NCBI GenBank assembly: GCA_030447445.1
Contig: JAUJOW010000014.1
Coordinates: 1 to 33,142, forward strand
Origin: Acidimicrobiales bacterium
GTDB lineage: Bacteria; Actinomycetota; Acidimicrobiia; Acidimicrobiales; Iamiaceae
DNA: 33,142 bases
Direction of reading: 5' to 3'
Shown here: piece by piece, positions 26,805-33,001 of the stretch
Position numbering within the stretch: the first letter of the stretch is position 1
How the letters are laid out: each line of letters starts with the position of its first letter
Translations under genes and position numbers: made by a program
The notes under the pieces: generated by a model
The model's input: only the letters and a program-made list of their open reading frames with translations
Database searches by the model: none
Told to the model about the DNA's origin: nothing

Positions 26805-26897
26805 TCAGCGGGTGGCCAAGGTCACCTGCACGGCGAAGGCCACGAGGATGGCCAGGCCGCACAGGAGGGCGGCGAGGATGAGCTTGCGGGTGGACAA
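26805..26897 (-). CDS. 30-residue single-span membrane peptide
   Basis: A very short frame starting with TTG at 26897: basic MSTRKL, then a hydrophobic span of about 20 residues (ILAALLCGLAILVAFAVQV), ending TLATR. A GGAG sequence lies about 8 nt upstream. It begins 10 nt after mscL and ends 64 bp before lpd, all co-directional. The positive-inside charge pattern and typical helix length suggest a real small membrane protein. I recall similar short proteins beginning MSTRKLILAAL in other actinobacteria but cannot confirm this without a search. Function unknown. Confidence 0.5.
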   Translation of the reverse strand: MSTRKLILAALLCGLAILVAFAVQVTLATR

Positions 26898-26907
26898 GAC
26901 GCTCCGG

Positions 26908-27294
26908 TCAGGGCTGAGGCTGTCGGAGGACGTCGCGGATCTCCCGCAGCAACAACACGTCCTCACCTGGTTCGGTCACCTCTGAGTCGTCACCCCTGCG
27001 CTTGGTCCGTTCGAAGATGGCGTTGTAGGCCTTGACGATCAGGAACAGCACGACACCGATGATGAGCAGCGAGACGATGGTGTTGATGAAGCGGCCGTAG
27101 AGGACCTGCCCGTCGCCGATGTCGAGCACGAGGCTGTCGAAGTTCGGCTGCCCGCCGACGGCGGCGATGACCGGCGTGATGAGGTCGGCCACGAGGCTGT
27201 CGATCACGGCTTTGACGGCCAGGGCGAGGAGGAGCCCGATGGCGATCTCGACCAGGTTGCCCTTGAAGACGAACTCCTTGAACTCCTTGAGCAC
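26908..27294 (-). CDS. mscL: Large-conductance mechanosensitive channel
   Basis: 128 residues, usual length. MscL opens under membrane tension to release solutes after osmotic downshock. The N-terminus LKEFKEFVFKGNLVEIAIG forms the amphipathic helix and the start of TM1, which continues LLLALAVKAVIDSLVADLITP; TM2 is around TIVSLLIIGVVLFLIVKAYN, followed by a charged cytoplasmic bundle (LLLREIRDVL). GTG 27294 has GAGGAG 7 nt upstream; the frame extends to 27438 without family resemblance. It is divergent from the DUF3179 gene. Confidence 0.96.
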   Translation of the reverse strand: MLKEFKEFVFKGNLVEIAIGLLLALAVKAVIDSLVADLITPVIAAVGGQPNFDSLVLDIGDGQVLYGRFINTIVSLLIIGVVLFLIVKAYNAIFERTKRRGDDSEVTEPGEDVLLLREIRDVLRQPQP

Positions 27295-27372
27295 GACGCG
27301 CTCCTCTGCGGGGGGGACTCCGGTGGGGAACCTAGTGCCGCGGCAGCCATCGTTGGCCGACTGCCGGTCCCT

Positions 27373-27398
27373 GGAATGGCCACTGCTGCGACGTGGTT
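27373..27398 (+). promoter_or_regulatory. SigR/SigH-type ECF promoter of the DUF3179 gene
   Basis: GGAAT (27373-27377), 18 bp, GTT (27396-27398) is an exact match to the SigR/SigH consensus. The GTT is followed after 8 nt by an in-frame GTG (27407), the same geometry as the other candidate promoters of this cluster. Confidence 0.55.
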
Positions 27399-27406
27399 CC
27401 CTACCC

Positions 27407-28645
27407 GTGACTCTCGCCCACCCGATCAGCGGAGGCATGGCTCAGAGGTCGAGGCATCCGGCCGTGAGGGTCCGCCTCGTCGTCGTCCTCGCGGGACTAG
27501 CGGTGGTCATCGGAGCCTGCGCGCCGAGCGAAGAGAACGACACCTCCCGTGGCTCCGAGGCGACGCCGTTCCGGGTGGACCAGGTGAGACCGAGCCGGCC
27601 CGAGGGGGTCCCGTCAGCCCTCGACAACCCGGCCGACTCCAGCTTCCCGCAGCCACTGCTCGATCCGGACGAGCTGCGCTCCGGTGGGCCACCACCCGAC
27701 GGGATCCCCTCGATCGACGATCCCCGGTTCCTTCGGACAGGCGATGTCGGGTTCCTCGACGACGACGAGCCCGTCCTGGCCTTGCAGGTCGGCCGCGAGG
27801 CCCGGGCCTATCCGGTCCAGGTACTGATCTGGCACGAGATCGTGAACGACACCGTCGACGGGGTCCCCGTAACGATCACCTACTGTCCGCTGTGCAACTC
27901 GGCGGTCGCCTACGACCGGCGCCTCGGCGACCGGGTGCTCGAGTTCGGCACCTCCGGGCAGCTGTTCAACTCGTCGCTGGTGATGTACGACCGCCAGACC
28001 GAGTCGCTGTGGAGCCACTTCACCGGCCAGGCCGTCATCGGCCACCTCACCGGGAGCCAGCTCGAGGTGTTCCCGGTGTCCACCGTCTCCTGGGACGAGT
28101 GGCGTTCGGCCAACCCCGACGGCTTGGTCCTCTCGCGGAAGACCGGCTTCGACCGGGACTACGGCGCCAACCCCTATCCGGGCTATGACGAGGCCGGATC
28201 GGCCCCGTTCCTGTTCGAGGGCGAGGTCGACGGTCGCCTCGCCGCCAAGGAGCGGGTGGTGGGCATCGAGCGCCAGGGCGACTCCGTGGCCGTGCGACTC
28301 GACCGCCTCGCCGAACAGGGGGTCCTTGACCTCGACGTCGGTGGCACACGGCTCGTGGCCTGGGTCAGGGCCGGCACGGCTTCGGCCCTCGACGACGACT
28401 CGGTCGGCGGCGGCCGCGACGTCGGTGCCACTGGCGTGTTCATCCCGACCGTTGACGGCCGCCAGCTCAGTTTCGCACGCCACCAGGACGGCTTCGTCGA
28501 CGATCAGACGGGGACCCGCTGGAACGTGCTCGGCCACGCCGTCGACGGGCCCCTGGCGCCGGCCCGGCTGGAACCGGTAAGCCACTTGGACACGTTCTGG
28601 TTCGCCTGGGCCGCCTTCCAACCCGAGACGACGGTCGTGCCCTGA
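27407..28645 (+). CDS. DUF3179 lipoprotein
   Basis: 412 residues from GTG 27407. The signal segment ends in a lipobox VIGAC (Cys38). The DUF3179 core is clear: VLIWHEIVNDTVDGVPVTIT, YCPLCNSAVAYDR with Cys160 and Cys163, EFGTSGQLFNSSLVMYDR, SLWSHFTGQA, and KTGFDRDYGANPYPGYD. The function of the family is not established; the conserved CxxC and Tyr/Asp-rich surroundings suggest metal or thiol chemistry outside the membrane. Start choice: 27407 fits the ECF promoter (leaderless). ATG 27437 (GGAGG one base away) or GTG 27464 would give a shorter, more typical signal peptide. The 3' end overlaps the frameshifted extension of the anti-sigma gene on the other strand. Confidence 0.88.
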   Translation: MTLAHPISGGMAQRSRHPAVRVRLVVVLAGLAVVIGACAPSEENDTSRGSEATPFRVDQVRPSRPEGVPSALDNPADSSFPQPLLDPDELRSGGPPPDGIPSIDDPRFLRTGDVGFLDDDEPVLALQVGREARAYPVQVLIWHEIVNDTVDGVPVTITYCPLCNSAVAYDRRLGDRVLEFGTSGQLFNSSLVMYDRQTESLWSHFTGQAVIGHLTGSQLEVFPVSTVSWDEWRSANPDGLVLSRKTGFDRDYGANPYPGYDEAGSAPFLFEGEVDGRLAAKERVVGIERQGDSVAVRLDRLAEQGVLDLDVGGTRLVAWVRAGTASALDDDSVGGGRDVGATGVFIPTVDGRQLSFARHQDGFVDDQTGTRWNVLGHAVDGPLAPARLEPVSHLDTFWFAWAAFQPETTVVP

Positions 28646-28953
28646 GGGGGTGGGCCTCCGTCGGCGGGTTCGGCCGCTACGGGTGCTCGTGGCCCGCGGC
28701 GACGAGCTCTGCGGCGAACCGCCGCAGACCGCCGTAGCGTGGCCTCCGCTACCGGCGCCCGGCCTCGGAGGGACGCCTTGATCTCCCGGTACACCGTGAC
28801 CTCGAGGCCACATCGCCGACAGTCCTCGAGGTGGTCGGCCACCTTGTCGGCGGCGGACTGGTCGAGGTCGCCATCCAGGTACCGCTGCAGGATCCGGCCC
28901 ACCTGTCGGCACGACAAAGGCCGCTCTGCGACCGAACTCCGCAAGGGCCTCAT
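28504..28953 (-). CDS. Zinc-finger (ZAS, RsrA-like) anti-sigma factor with apparent frameshift
   Basis: Residues 1-75 match small zf-HC2 anti-sigma factors: LSCRQVGRILQRYLDGDLD with Cys15, and DHLEDCRRC giving the HxxxCxxC ligands His41, Cys45, Cys48. RsrA-type proteins bind their sigma factor when reduced and release it on disulfide stress. ATG 28953 overlaps the sigma stop (ATGA), so the pair is translationally coupled. As written the frame then runs as Arg/Pro-rich sequence to 28504, 142 bp into the opposite DUF3179 gene. Removing one base near 28731 restores the expected ending (GLRRFAAELVAAGHEHP, stop 28679-28677, about 92 residues). So either a sequencing error or a real mutation of the C-terminus is present; the zinc site is intact in both versions. 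Confidence 0.8.
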   Translation of the reverse strand: MRPLRSSVAERPLSCRQVGRILQRYLDGDLDQSAADKVADHLEDCRRCGLEVTVYREIKASLRGRAPVAEATLRRSAAVRRRARRRGPRAPVAAEPADGGPPPQGTTVVSGWKAAQANQNVSKWLTGSSRAGARGPSTAWPSTFQRVPV

Positions 28954-29507
28954 CGTCGGCTCCTCGGGGCCAGCCCGGCCGCCGTGAGCCGGTGGCGGAT
29001 GCGGCGGCGAGCGCGGTGGAGGCGGCTCATCACCGTGCCGATCGGCACGCCGAGCAAGTCAGCCGCCTCCTGGTAGCTGAGACCGTCGACATCCACGAGC
29101 TCGACCACGCGACGGAACCGGTCGGGCAGGCGGGCGAAGGCGTCCTCGATGGCAGCGTCGAAGGCCTGGTCGACGACGACCACCTCGGCGCTGTCGTGGG
29201 CACGCTCGCGCTGCAGCAGGGTCTCGCCGAGGTTCGGGTCATGGAACGGCTCGGGTCGGCGACGGCGGGTCCGGTTGATCTGGGCATTGCGCATGATGGT
29301 CAGCAACCACGCCCGCGGGTAGCGCCCGTCGAAGCCCCCGATCGCTCGGTAGGCCCGCAACAGGGAATCCTGGACGAGGTCCTCGGCGTCAGCCACGTTC
29401 CCGGTCAGCGACATCGCCACCCGCACCATCACCTCCATCTCCGGAAGGACATAACGCGAGAACGCCTCGTCATCGGACACGGCCTGGGGGTCCCGACGTC
29501 CTCCCAT
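28950..29507 (-). CDS. ECF sigma factor, SigR/SigH-like
   Basis: 185 residues. Region 2: DAEDLVQDSLLRAYRAIGGF and PRAWLLTIMRNAQINRTRR. Region 4: LPDRFRRVVELVDVDGLSYQ, then EAADLLGVPIGTVMSRLHRA, followed by RRRIRHRL, closely resembling the SigR region 4 of Streptomyces. SigR-type factors direct the thiol-oxidative (disulfide) stress response and recognise GGAAT-N18-GTT. ATG 29507 is chosen because a perfect GGAAT-N18-GTT ends 9 nt before it; ATG 29513 and GTG 29510 lie just upstream and would precede the predicted transcript start. The next gene is its ZAS anti-sigma factor, overlapping by 4 bp. The operon lies divergent from the zinc-finger/CcdA/TlpA operon. Confidence 0.93.
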   Translation of the reverse strand: MGGRRDPQAVSDDEAFSRYVLPEMEVMVRVAMSLTGNVADAEDLVQDSLLRAYRAIGGFDGRYPRAWLLTIMRNAQINRTRRRRPEPFHDPNLGETLLQRERAHDSAEVVVVDQAFDAAIEDAFARLPDRFRRVVELVDVDGLSYQEAADLLGVPIGTVMSRLHRARRRIRHRLTAAGLAPRSRR

Positions 29508-29516
29508 CACCATCGA

Positions 29517-29542
29517 AACCCGAGGGTGTCGGCCGCCATTCC
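29517..29542 (-). promoter_or_regulatory. SigR-type ECF promoter P2 of the sigma/anti-sigma operon
   Basis: On the minus strand GGAAT (29542-29538), 18 bp, GTT (29519-29517): an exact SigR consensus. The GTT lies 9 nt before ATG 29507, which predicts a leaderless, self-activated sigma mRNA. Confidence 0.65.
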
Positions 29543-29549
29543 GGTTCGC

Positions 29550-29575
29550 GGAACAGCGGGCGTCACCGCCGGGTT
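29550..29575 (+). promoter_or_regulatory. SigR-type ECF promoter of the zf-HC2/ccdA/tlpA operon
   Basis: GGAAC (29550-29554), 18 bp, GTT (29573-29575), then 9 nt to the ATG at 29585. This is the same promoter-to-start distance as at the divergent sigma gene, and again predicts a leaderless mRNA. The element is the reverse complement of P1 on the other strand. Confidence 0.65.
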
Positions 29576-29577
29576 CC
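29552..29577 (-). promoter_or_regulatory. SigR-type ECF promoter P1 of the sigma/anti-sigma operon
   Basis: On the minus strand GGAAC (29577-29573), 18 bp, GTT (29554-29552). It uses the same bases as the plus-strand promoter, because the outer blocks read GGAAC and GTTCC. It would give the sigma operon a leader of about 35-40 nt in addition to the leaderless P2 transcript. Confidence 0.5.
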
Positions 29578-29584
29578 CTCGACG

Positions 29585-29824
29585 ATGCTCGATCTCGCCC
29601 ACCGCAGAACCAGCCGTGCGGTCGAGGTATACCTCGACGGCGAGCTGTTCGCTCCAGATCGGGTCTGGGCGGTCGAAGCTCATCTTCGGACCTGCACCGG
29701 ATGCCGGGGTGACGCCAGGACCCTTGGGCGCATCAAGCGCTCTCTCCGCCGCCTCGGTCAGCGTCGACCCACCCACCTGAGCGCCGCCCGGCTCCGTCGT
29801 TGGGCCGAACGGTCGATGCAGTGA
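29585..29824 (+). CDS. Small zf-HC2 (anti-sigma-like) zinc-finger protein coupled to CcdA
   Basis: 79 residues. VEVYLDGELFAPD followed by EAHLRTCTGC gives the HxxxCxxC ligands His33, Cys37, Cys40, as in ZAS anti-sigma factors. The N-terminal Cys of the set (Cys15 in the neighbouring anti-sigma factor) is replaced by His6, so the site would be His-His-Cys-Cys. The C-terminus is short and very basic. The stop overlaps the GTG of ccdA (GTGA). It may be a second anti-sigma factor, a zinc store or a redox sensor of the same sigma factor. ATG 29585 lies 9 nt after an ECF promoter, with no Shine-Dalgarno sequence. Confidence 0.8.
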   Translation: MLDLAHRRTSRAVEVYLDGELFAPDRVWAVEAHLRTCTGCRGDARTLGRIKRSLRRLGQRRPTHLSAARLRRWAERSMQ

Positions 29825-30573
29825 GCACCGAGCCGGTCACGCTCTTCGCCGCCTTCGGCGGCGGGCTCATCTCCTTCCTCTCACCGTGCGTCCTGCCGAT
29901 CGTGCCGGCCTACCTGTCGGTCATCACCGGTCTCGACATCGGCGACGGCGACGCCAACCGCGTCCAGCTCGTGCGCATCGCCCGCGACACCGGGCTGTTC
30001 ATCGCCGGCTTCTCGGTCGTGTTCGTCCTCCTGGGCCTGTCGGCCACCGCCATCGGCGAGGCGCTCTTCGACAACCAGGCCGTCATCACTCGGCTCTCCG
30101 GCCTGGTGGTGCTGGCGATGGCCCTGTTCGTGCTCGGCTCCCTGATGGTGCGAGCTCCGTGGCTCTACCAGGAGAAGCGCTTCCATCCCGACCTGTCCCG
30201 GTTCGGGCCCTTCGCCGCGCCAGTCGCCGGGGCCGCCTTCGGCTTCGGATGGACGCCGTGCATCGGCCCGGTCCTGACCTCGATCCTGGCCATCGCCGCT
30301 GCCCAGCGGGGAATCGGACGAGGGGCGCTGTTGCTCGCCGTGTACTCGGCCGGACTCGGCGTGCCCTTCCTCGTCACCGGCCTGGCGTTCGGCCGGCTCA
30401 CCGGGGCCCTGGGCTGGGTGAAGCGTCACTTCGCCGCCATCACCGCCGCCTCGGCCGCCTCGCTCGCCGGCTTCGGGGTGATCCTCGCCCTCGACCGCCT
30501 CGTCTGGGTCACGACCGAGCTCCAGGAAACCCTCGACGACGTCGGCCTCGGCTGGCTGGTCGAGCTCGGATGA
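29821..30573 (+). CDS. ccdA: CcdA-type thiol-disulfide transmembrane reductase
   Basis: 250 residues, six membrane helices. CcdA carries electrons from cytoplasmic thioredoxin across the membrane to extracytoplasmic thioredoxin-like proteins. The redox cysteines are Cys23 in SFLSPCVLP and Cys147 in GWTPCIGP, each at the start of a helix with the family Pro residues. The N-terminus FAAFGGGLISFLSPC is typical and sets GTG 29821, overlapping the zinc-finger gene. The product ends 4 nt into the tlpA-like frame. Family members serve cytochrome c maturation or envelope disulfide reduction; here the likely partner is the next gene, and a stress role is inferred from the promoter. Confidence 0.95.
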   Translation: MSTEPVTLFAAFGGGLISFLSPCVLPIVPAYLSVITGLDIGDGDANRVQLVRIARDTGLFIAGFSVVFVLLGLSATAIGEALFDNQAVITRLSGLVVLAMALFVLGSLMVRAPWLYQEKRFHPDLSRFGPFAAPVAGAAFGFGWTPCIGPVLTSILAIAAAQRGIGRGALLLAVYSAGLGVPFLVTGLAFGRLTGALGWVKRHFAAITAASAASLAGFGVILALDRLVWVTTELQETLDDVGLGWLVELG

Positions 30574-30584
30574 CAGGAGAACCG

Positions 30585-31121
30585 GTGCCCAAGCTCCGCT
30601 GGATCACCGTCGTGGTCGGCGTGACCATCATCGCCGCCGCCGGTATCGTCGCCACCGTCGCCGGTGACGACGATGCTCTCGGCTCCACCGATCCCGAGGC
30701 CTTCGACCTGCCGGCCATCGAGGGAGAGGGACGCGTTCGGCTTGACGACTTCGCCGGTACGCCCGTCGTGGTCAACTTCTTCGCTTCCTGGTGCACCACC
30801 TGCGACGCCGAGCTACCCGGCTTCGCCAAGGTCTCCCGTGAGCTCCAAGGTGAGGTCACCTTCGTCGGCGTGAACGCCCTCGAGACCGGCGATCCCCTGT
30901 TGATGCCCGAGCGCCACGGCATCACCTGGTGGCCGCTCGCCCGTGACATTGGCGGTCGCAACGGCAGCGGGTTGCATGCGGGCCTGGGGGGCCGGGGAAT
31001 GCCCATCACCGCGTTCTACGACGCCGAGGGAGATCTGGTCCACGTCGACCGAGGTTTTCTGCCGGAGCCAGCCCTGCGGGCTCGGCTCGGTGACCTCTAT
31101 GACCTCGACGTGACGCCGTGA
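30585..31121 (+). CDS. Membrane-anchored TlpA/ResA-like thiol-disulfide oxidoreductase
   Basis: 178 residues. N-terminal anchor (about 5-25), then a thioredoxin fold: TPVVVNFFASWCTTCDAELP with active-site Cys70 and Cys73 (WCTTC), VTFVGVNALE, and the cis-Pro loop GRGMPITAFYD. It should face outside the membrane and be kept reduced by CcdA, its upstream neighbour. AGGAGA at 30575-30580 favours GTG 30585; ATG 30570, overlapping the ccdA stop (ATGA), is the alternative and would add five residues. The 3' end overlaps the convergent doxX gene by 25 bp. The substrate may be apocytochrome c or oxidised envelope proteins; sequence does not decide. Confidence 0.93.
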   Translation: MPKLRWITVVVGVTIIAAAGIVATVAGDDDALGSTDPEAFDLPAIEGEGRVRLDDFAGTPVVVNFFASWCTTCDAELPGFAKVSRELQGEVTFVGVNALETGDPLLMPERHGITWWPLARDIGGRNGSGLHAGLGGRGMPITAFYDAEGDLVHVDRGFLPEPALRARLGDLYDLDVTP

Positions 31122-31594
31122 CTCGGCTCGACTCCCGGTGATTCGAGGCCCGACCGAGGCTCGATCCCCGCGGCCCGGTCGACCGATACCGGACCAGGTC
31201 CCAGGATCACCAGCACAACCAGCCCCGCGAGCAGGGCCAAGTCGAGCTCGGCGCCGGGCATCTCCCCCATCGAGCCGATCACTCCGATGTCGGTCTTGAC
31301 CAGGATGAGGGCGCCGACCAAGACGCCGCCGAGGGCGATGGCGGCCAGCCGGGTCGCCGCACCCAAGATGAGGGCGATGCCAGCTACCAGGTCCACCACC
31401 GCCACCAGTGGCGCGGTCACCGACGCGGCCGGAGCGTCAACCGTCTCGAAGAACATCTCGGCGCCCTCGATGCCATCATCGAACTTCTGATAGCCGTGGT
31501 AGGTCATCACCCCGCCGATGACTATCCGCAGGACAAGCGGCACAGCCACGGCGAATCGCTGGGTACCGGACAGGAACGTGCGCAGTGATTCCAT
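31097..31594 (-). CDS. DoxX family membrane protein
   Basis: 165 residues, four membrane helices. The signature is LRIVIGGVMTYHGYQKFDDG near the N-terminus, followed by FFETVDAP and PLVAVVDLVAGIALILGAAT. DoxX-like proteins are poorly understood; in mycobacteria DoxX forms a membrane complex with SodA and the thiosulfate sulfurtransferase SseA that links thiols to radical defence. The Pro/Ser-rich C-terminal tail (about 30 residues) overlaps the tlpA-like gene end on the opposite strand by 25 bp. ATG 31594 is chosen because it starts the homologous part and lies 8 nt after a candidate ECF promoter. Confidence 0.9.
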   Translation of the reverse strand: MESLRTFLSGTQRFAVAVPLVLRIVIGGVMTYHGYQKFDDGIEGAEMFFETVDAPAASVTAPLVAVVDLVAGIALILGAATRLAAIALGGVLVGALILVKTDIGVIGSMGEMPGAELDLALLAGLVVLVILGPGPVSVDRAAGIEPRSGLESPGVEPSHGVTSRS

Positions 31595-31602
31595 GTGGAG
31601 GA

Positions 31603-31629
31603 AACCCACCGGCATCGGCCGGGCATTCC
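31603..31629 (-). promoter_or_regulatory. Candidate SigR-type ECF promoter of doxX
   Basis: On the minus strand GGAAT (31629-31625), 19 bp, GTT (31605-31603), then 8 nt to the ATG at 31594. Spacing is one longer than in the others; SigR/SigH promoters tolerate 18-19. Confidence 0.45.
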
Positions 31630-31748
31630 GACGACCGAACCCCACGAGCGGAGCCGTCGCACGCTGGTGGCGACCAGTTCGCCGCCCTGGAAGTGCTCGA
31701 CCCTCACTAGTCTCGGCGCCACTCAGCCGCCCCGGAGGGTCGGCATCC

Positions 31749-32651
31749 ATGGACGTCGCCATAACCGGCTCGCACGGCTTCATCGGGACCGCCTTGTCCC
31801 GATCGCTGCGCGAGGACGGCCATGTGGTGGTGCCCGTGGTGCGGGGAGGGCACGACGGCGGCGGTCGCGTCGTGCGCTGGGACGTCGAGGCCGCCACCAT
31901 CGACGCCGACGCCCTGGACGGCGTCGATGCCGTCGTGCACCTGGCCGGCGCCGGCGTGGCCTCGGGCCGCTGGACCGACGAGCGGCGCCGCCTCATCCGG
32001 GAGAGCCGCACCCGGGGCACGGCGCTCCTGGCCGAGGCGCTGGCCGGGCTCGAGGCCCCGCCGGCCGTCCTCGTGAGCGGCTCGGCCATCGGCTACTACG
32101 GCGACCGGGGGGACGAGCAGCTCAGCGAGACGAGCCCACCCGGTGACGACTTCCTGGCCGAGGTGTGCCGGGACTGGGAGGCGGCCACCGGCATGGCCGA
32201 GGCGGCCGGGATCCGGGTGGCCCACATCCGCTCCGGCGTCGTCCTCAGCACCGAGGGCGGCGCCCTGGCGACGCAGCTCCTGCCGTTCAAGCTGGGCCTG
32301 GGCGGGCCGGCCGGCGACGGGCGTCAGTGGCTGAGCTGGATCACCCTCGACGACGAGGTCGGCGCCATCCGCTTCCTCCTCGACAGCCACGTGTCGGGAC
32401 CGGTCAACCTCACCGCCCCGGCCCCGGTGCGCAACGCCGAGTTCACCCGCACCCTCGGCCGGGCCCTCCATCGCCCGACGGTCCTGCGGATCCCCCGGGC
32501 GCTCACCCGGCTCCCGGCCGGGGTGGGCGACCTGGTCGGGTCGCTGCTCTTCACGAGCGCCCGGGTGGCGCCCACCGTGCTCACCGAGGCCGGCTACGAC
32601 TTCGCCCACCGCGACCTCGGCGCCGCGCTGGATGCCGTCCTCAGGCGGTGA
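31749..32651 (+). CDS. TIGR01777 family NAD(P)-dependent epimerase-like protein
   Basis: 300 residues, an extended short-chain dehydrogenase of the YfcH/SDR39U1 type. The Rossmann motif is ITGSHGFIG (residues 5-13). VHLAGAGVASGRWTDERR, the family's VLVSGSAIGYYGDRGDE, FLAEVCRDWE, HIRSGVVLS and the C-terminal NLTAPAPVRNAEFTRTLG with the LLFTSARVAP segment are all typical. The substrate of this family is unknown. GGAGGG lies about 10 nt before the ATG. The gene end overlaps the convergent DUF427 gene by 11 bp. Confidence 0.95.
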   Translation: MDVAITGSHGFIGTALSRSLREDGHVVVPVVRGGHDGGGRVVRWDVEAATIDADALDGVDAVVHLAGAGVASGRWTDERRRLIRESRTRGTALLAEALAGLEAPPAVLVSGSAIGYYGDRGDEQLSETSPPGDDFLAEVCRDWEAATGMAEAAGIRVAHIRSGVVLSTEGGALATQLLPFKLGLGGPAGDGRQWLSWITLDDEVGAIRFLLDSHVSGPVNLTAPAPVRNAEFTRTLGRALHRPTVLRIPRALTRLPAGVGDLVGSLLFTSARVAPTVLTEAGYDFAHRDLGAALDAVLRR

Positions 32652-32925
32652 CCTCGACGCCCTTCCAGAAGGCCACGTGGTCCTTGATCTCGGCAGCGGC
32701 TTCCTTCGGGTCGGGGTAGGTCCAGGCGGCGTCGGGGTTCTCGTCGCCGTCCACCACGACGGTGTAGTAGCTGGCCGTGCCCTTCCACGAGCACTCCGTG
32801 CGGTGGGCGCTCGGCAGCAGCCGGGCCTCGGCGACGGACCCTGGCGGGAAGTAGTGGTTGCCCTCGACGACGACGGTGGCGTCGCTCTCCGCCAGCACCG
32901 TCCCCTTCCATGTGGCCTTAGCCAT
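32641..32925 (-). CDS. DUF427 domain protein
   Basis: 94 residues, the whole of a DUF427 unit. KATWKGTVLAESDATVVVEG at the N-terminus, NHYFPPGSV, then CSWKGTASYYTVVVDG and AWTYPDP, EIKDHVAFWKGVEV. These small beta proteins are widespread in actinobacteria with no established function. The ATG has a very good GAGGAGG site 4-5 nt upstream. Confidence 0.93.
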   Translation of the reverse strand: MAKATWKGTVLAESDATVVVEGNHYFPPGSVAEARLLPSAHRTECSWKGTASYYTVVVDGDENPDAAWTYPDPKEAAAEIKDHVAFWKGVEVTA

Positions 32926-33001
32926 GGGACCTCCTCGGTCCGGGTTCGTATCCCCGTGCAACCCCACCCAGCGGTGCGGGATTCCGCTGCTCAGCGGCCG
33001 G

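Noticed and set aside
27333..27357. Additional GGAAC...GTT pair upstream of DUF3179
   Set aside because: The spacer is 20 bp, outside the 18-19 bp seen for the other sites, and a perfect site lies 40 bp downstream.
32941..32975. GGGTTCGTATCCCC resembling a tRNA T-arm
   Set aside because: The loop lacks the invariant A58, and no acceptor, D or anticodon arms can be folded around it; it lies in the DUF427 leader.
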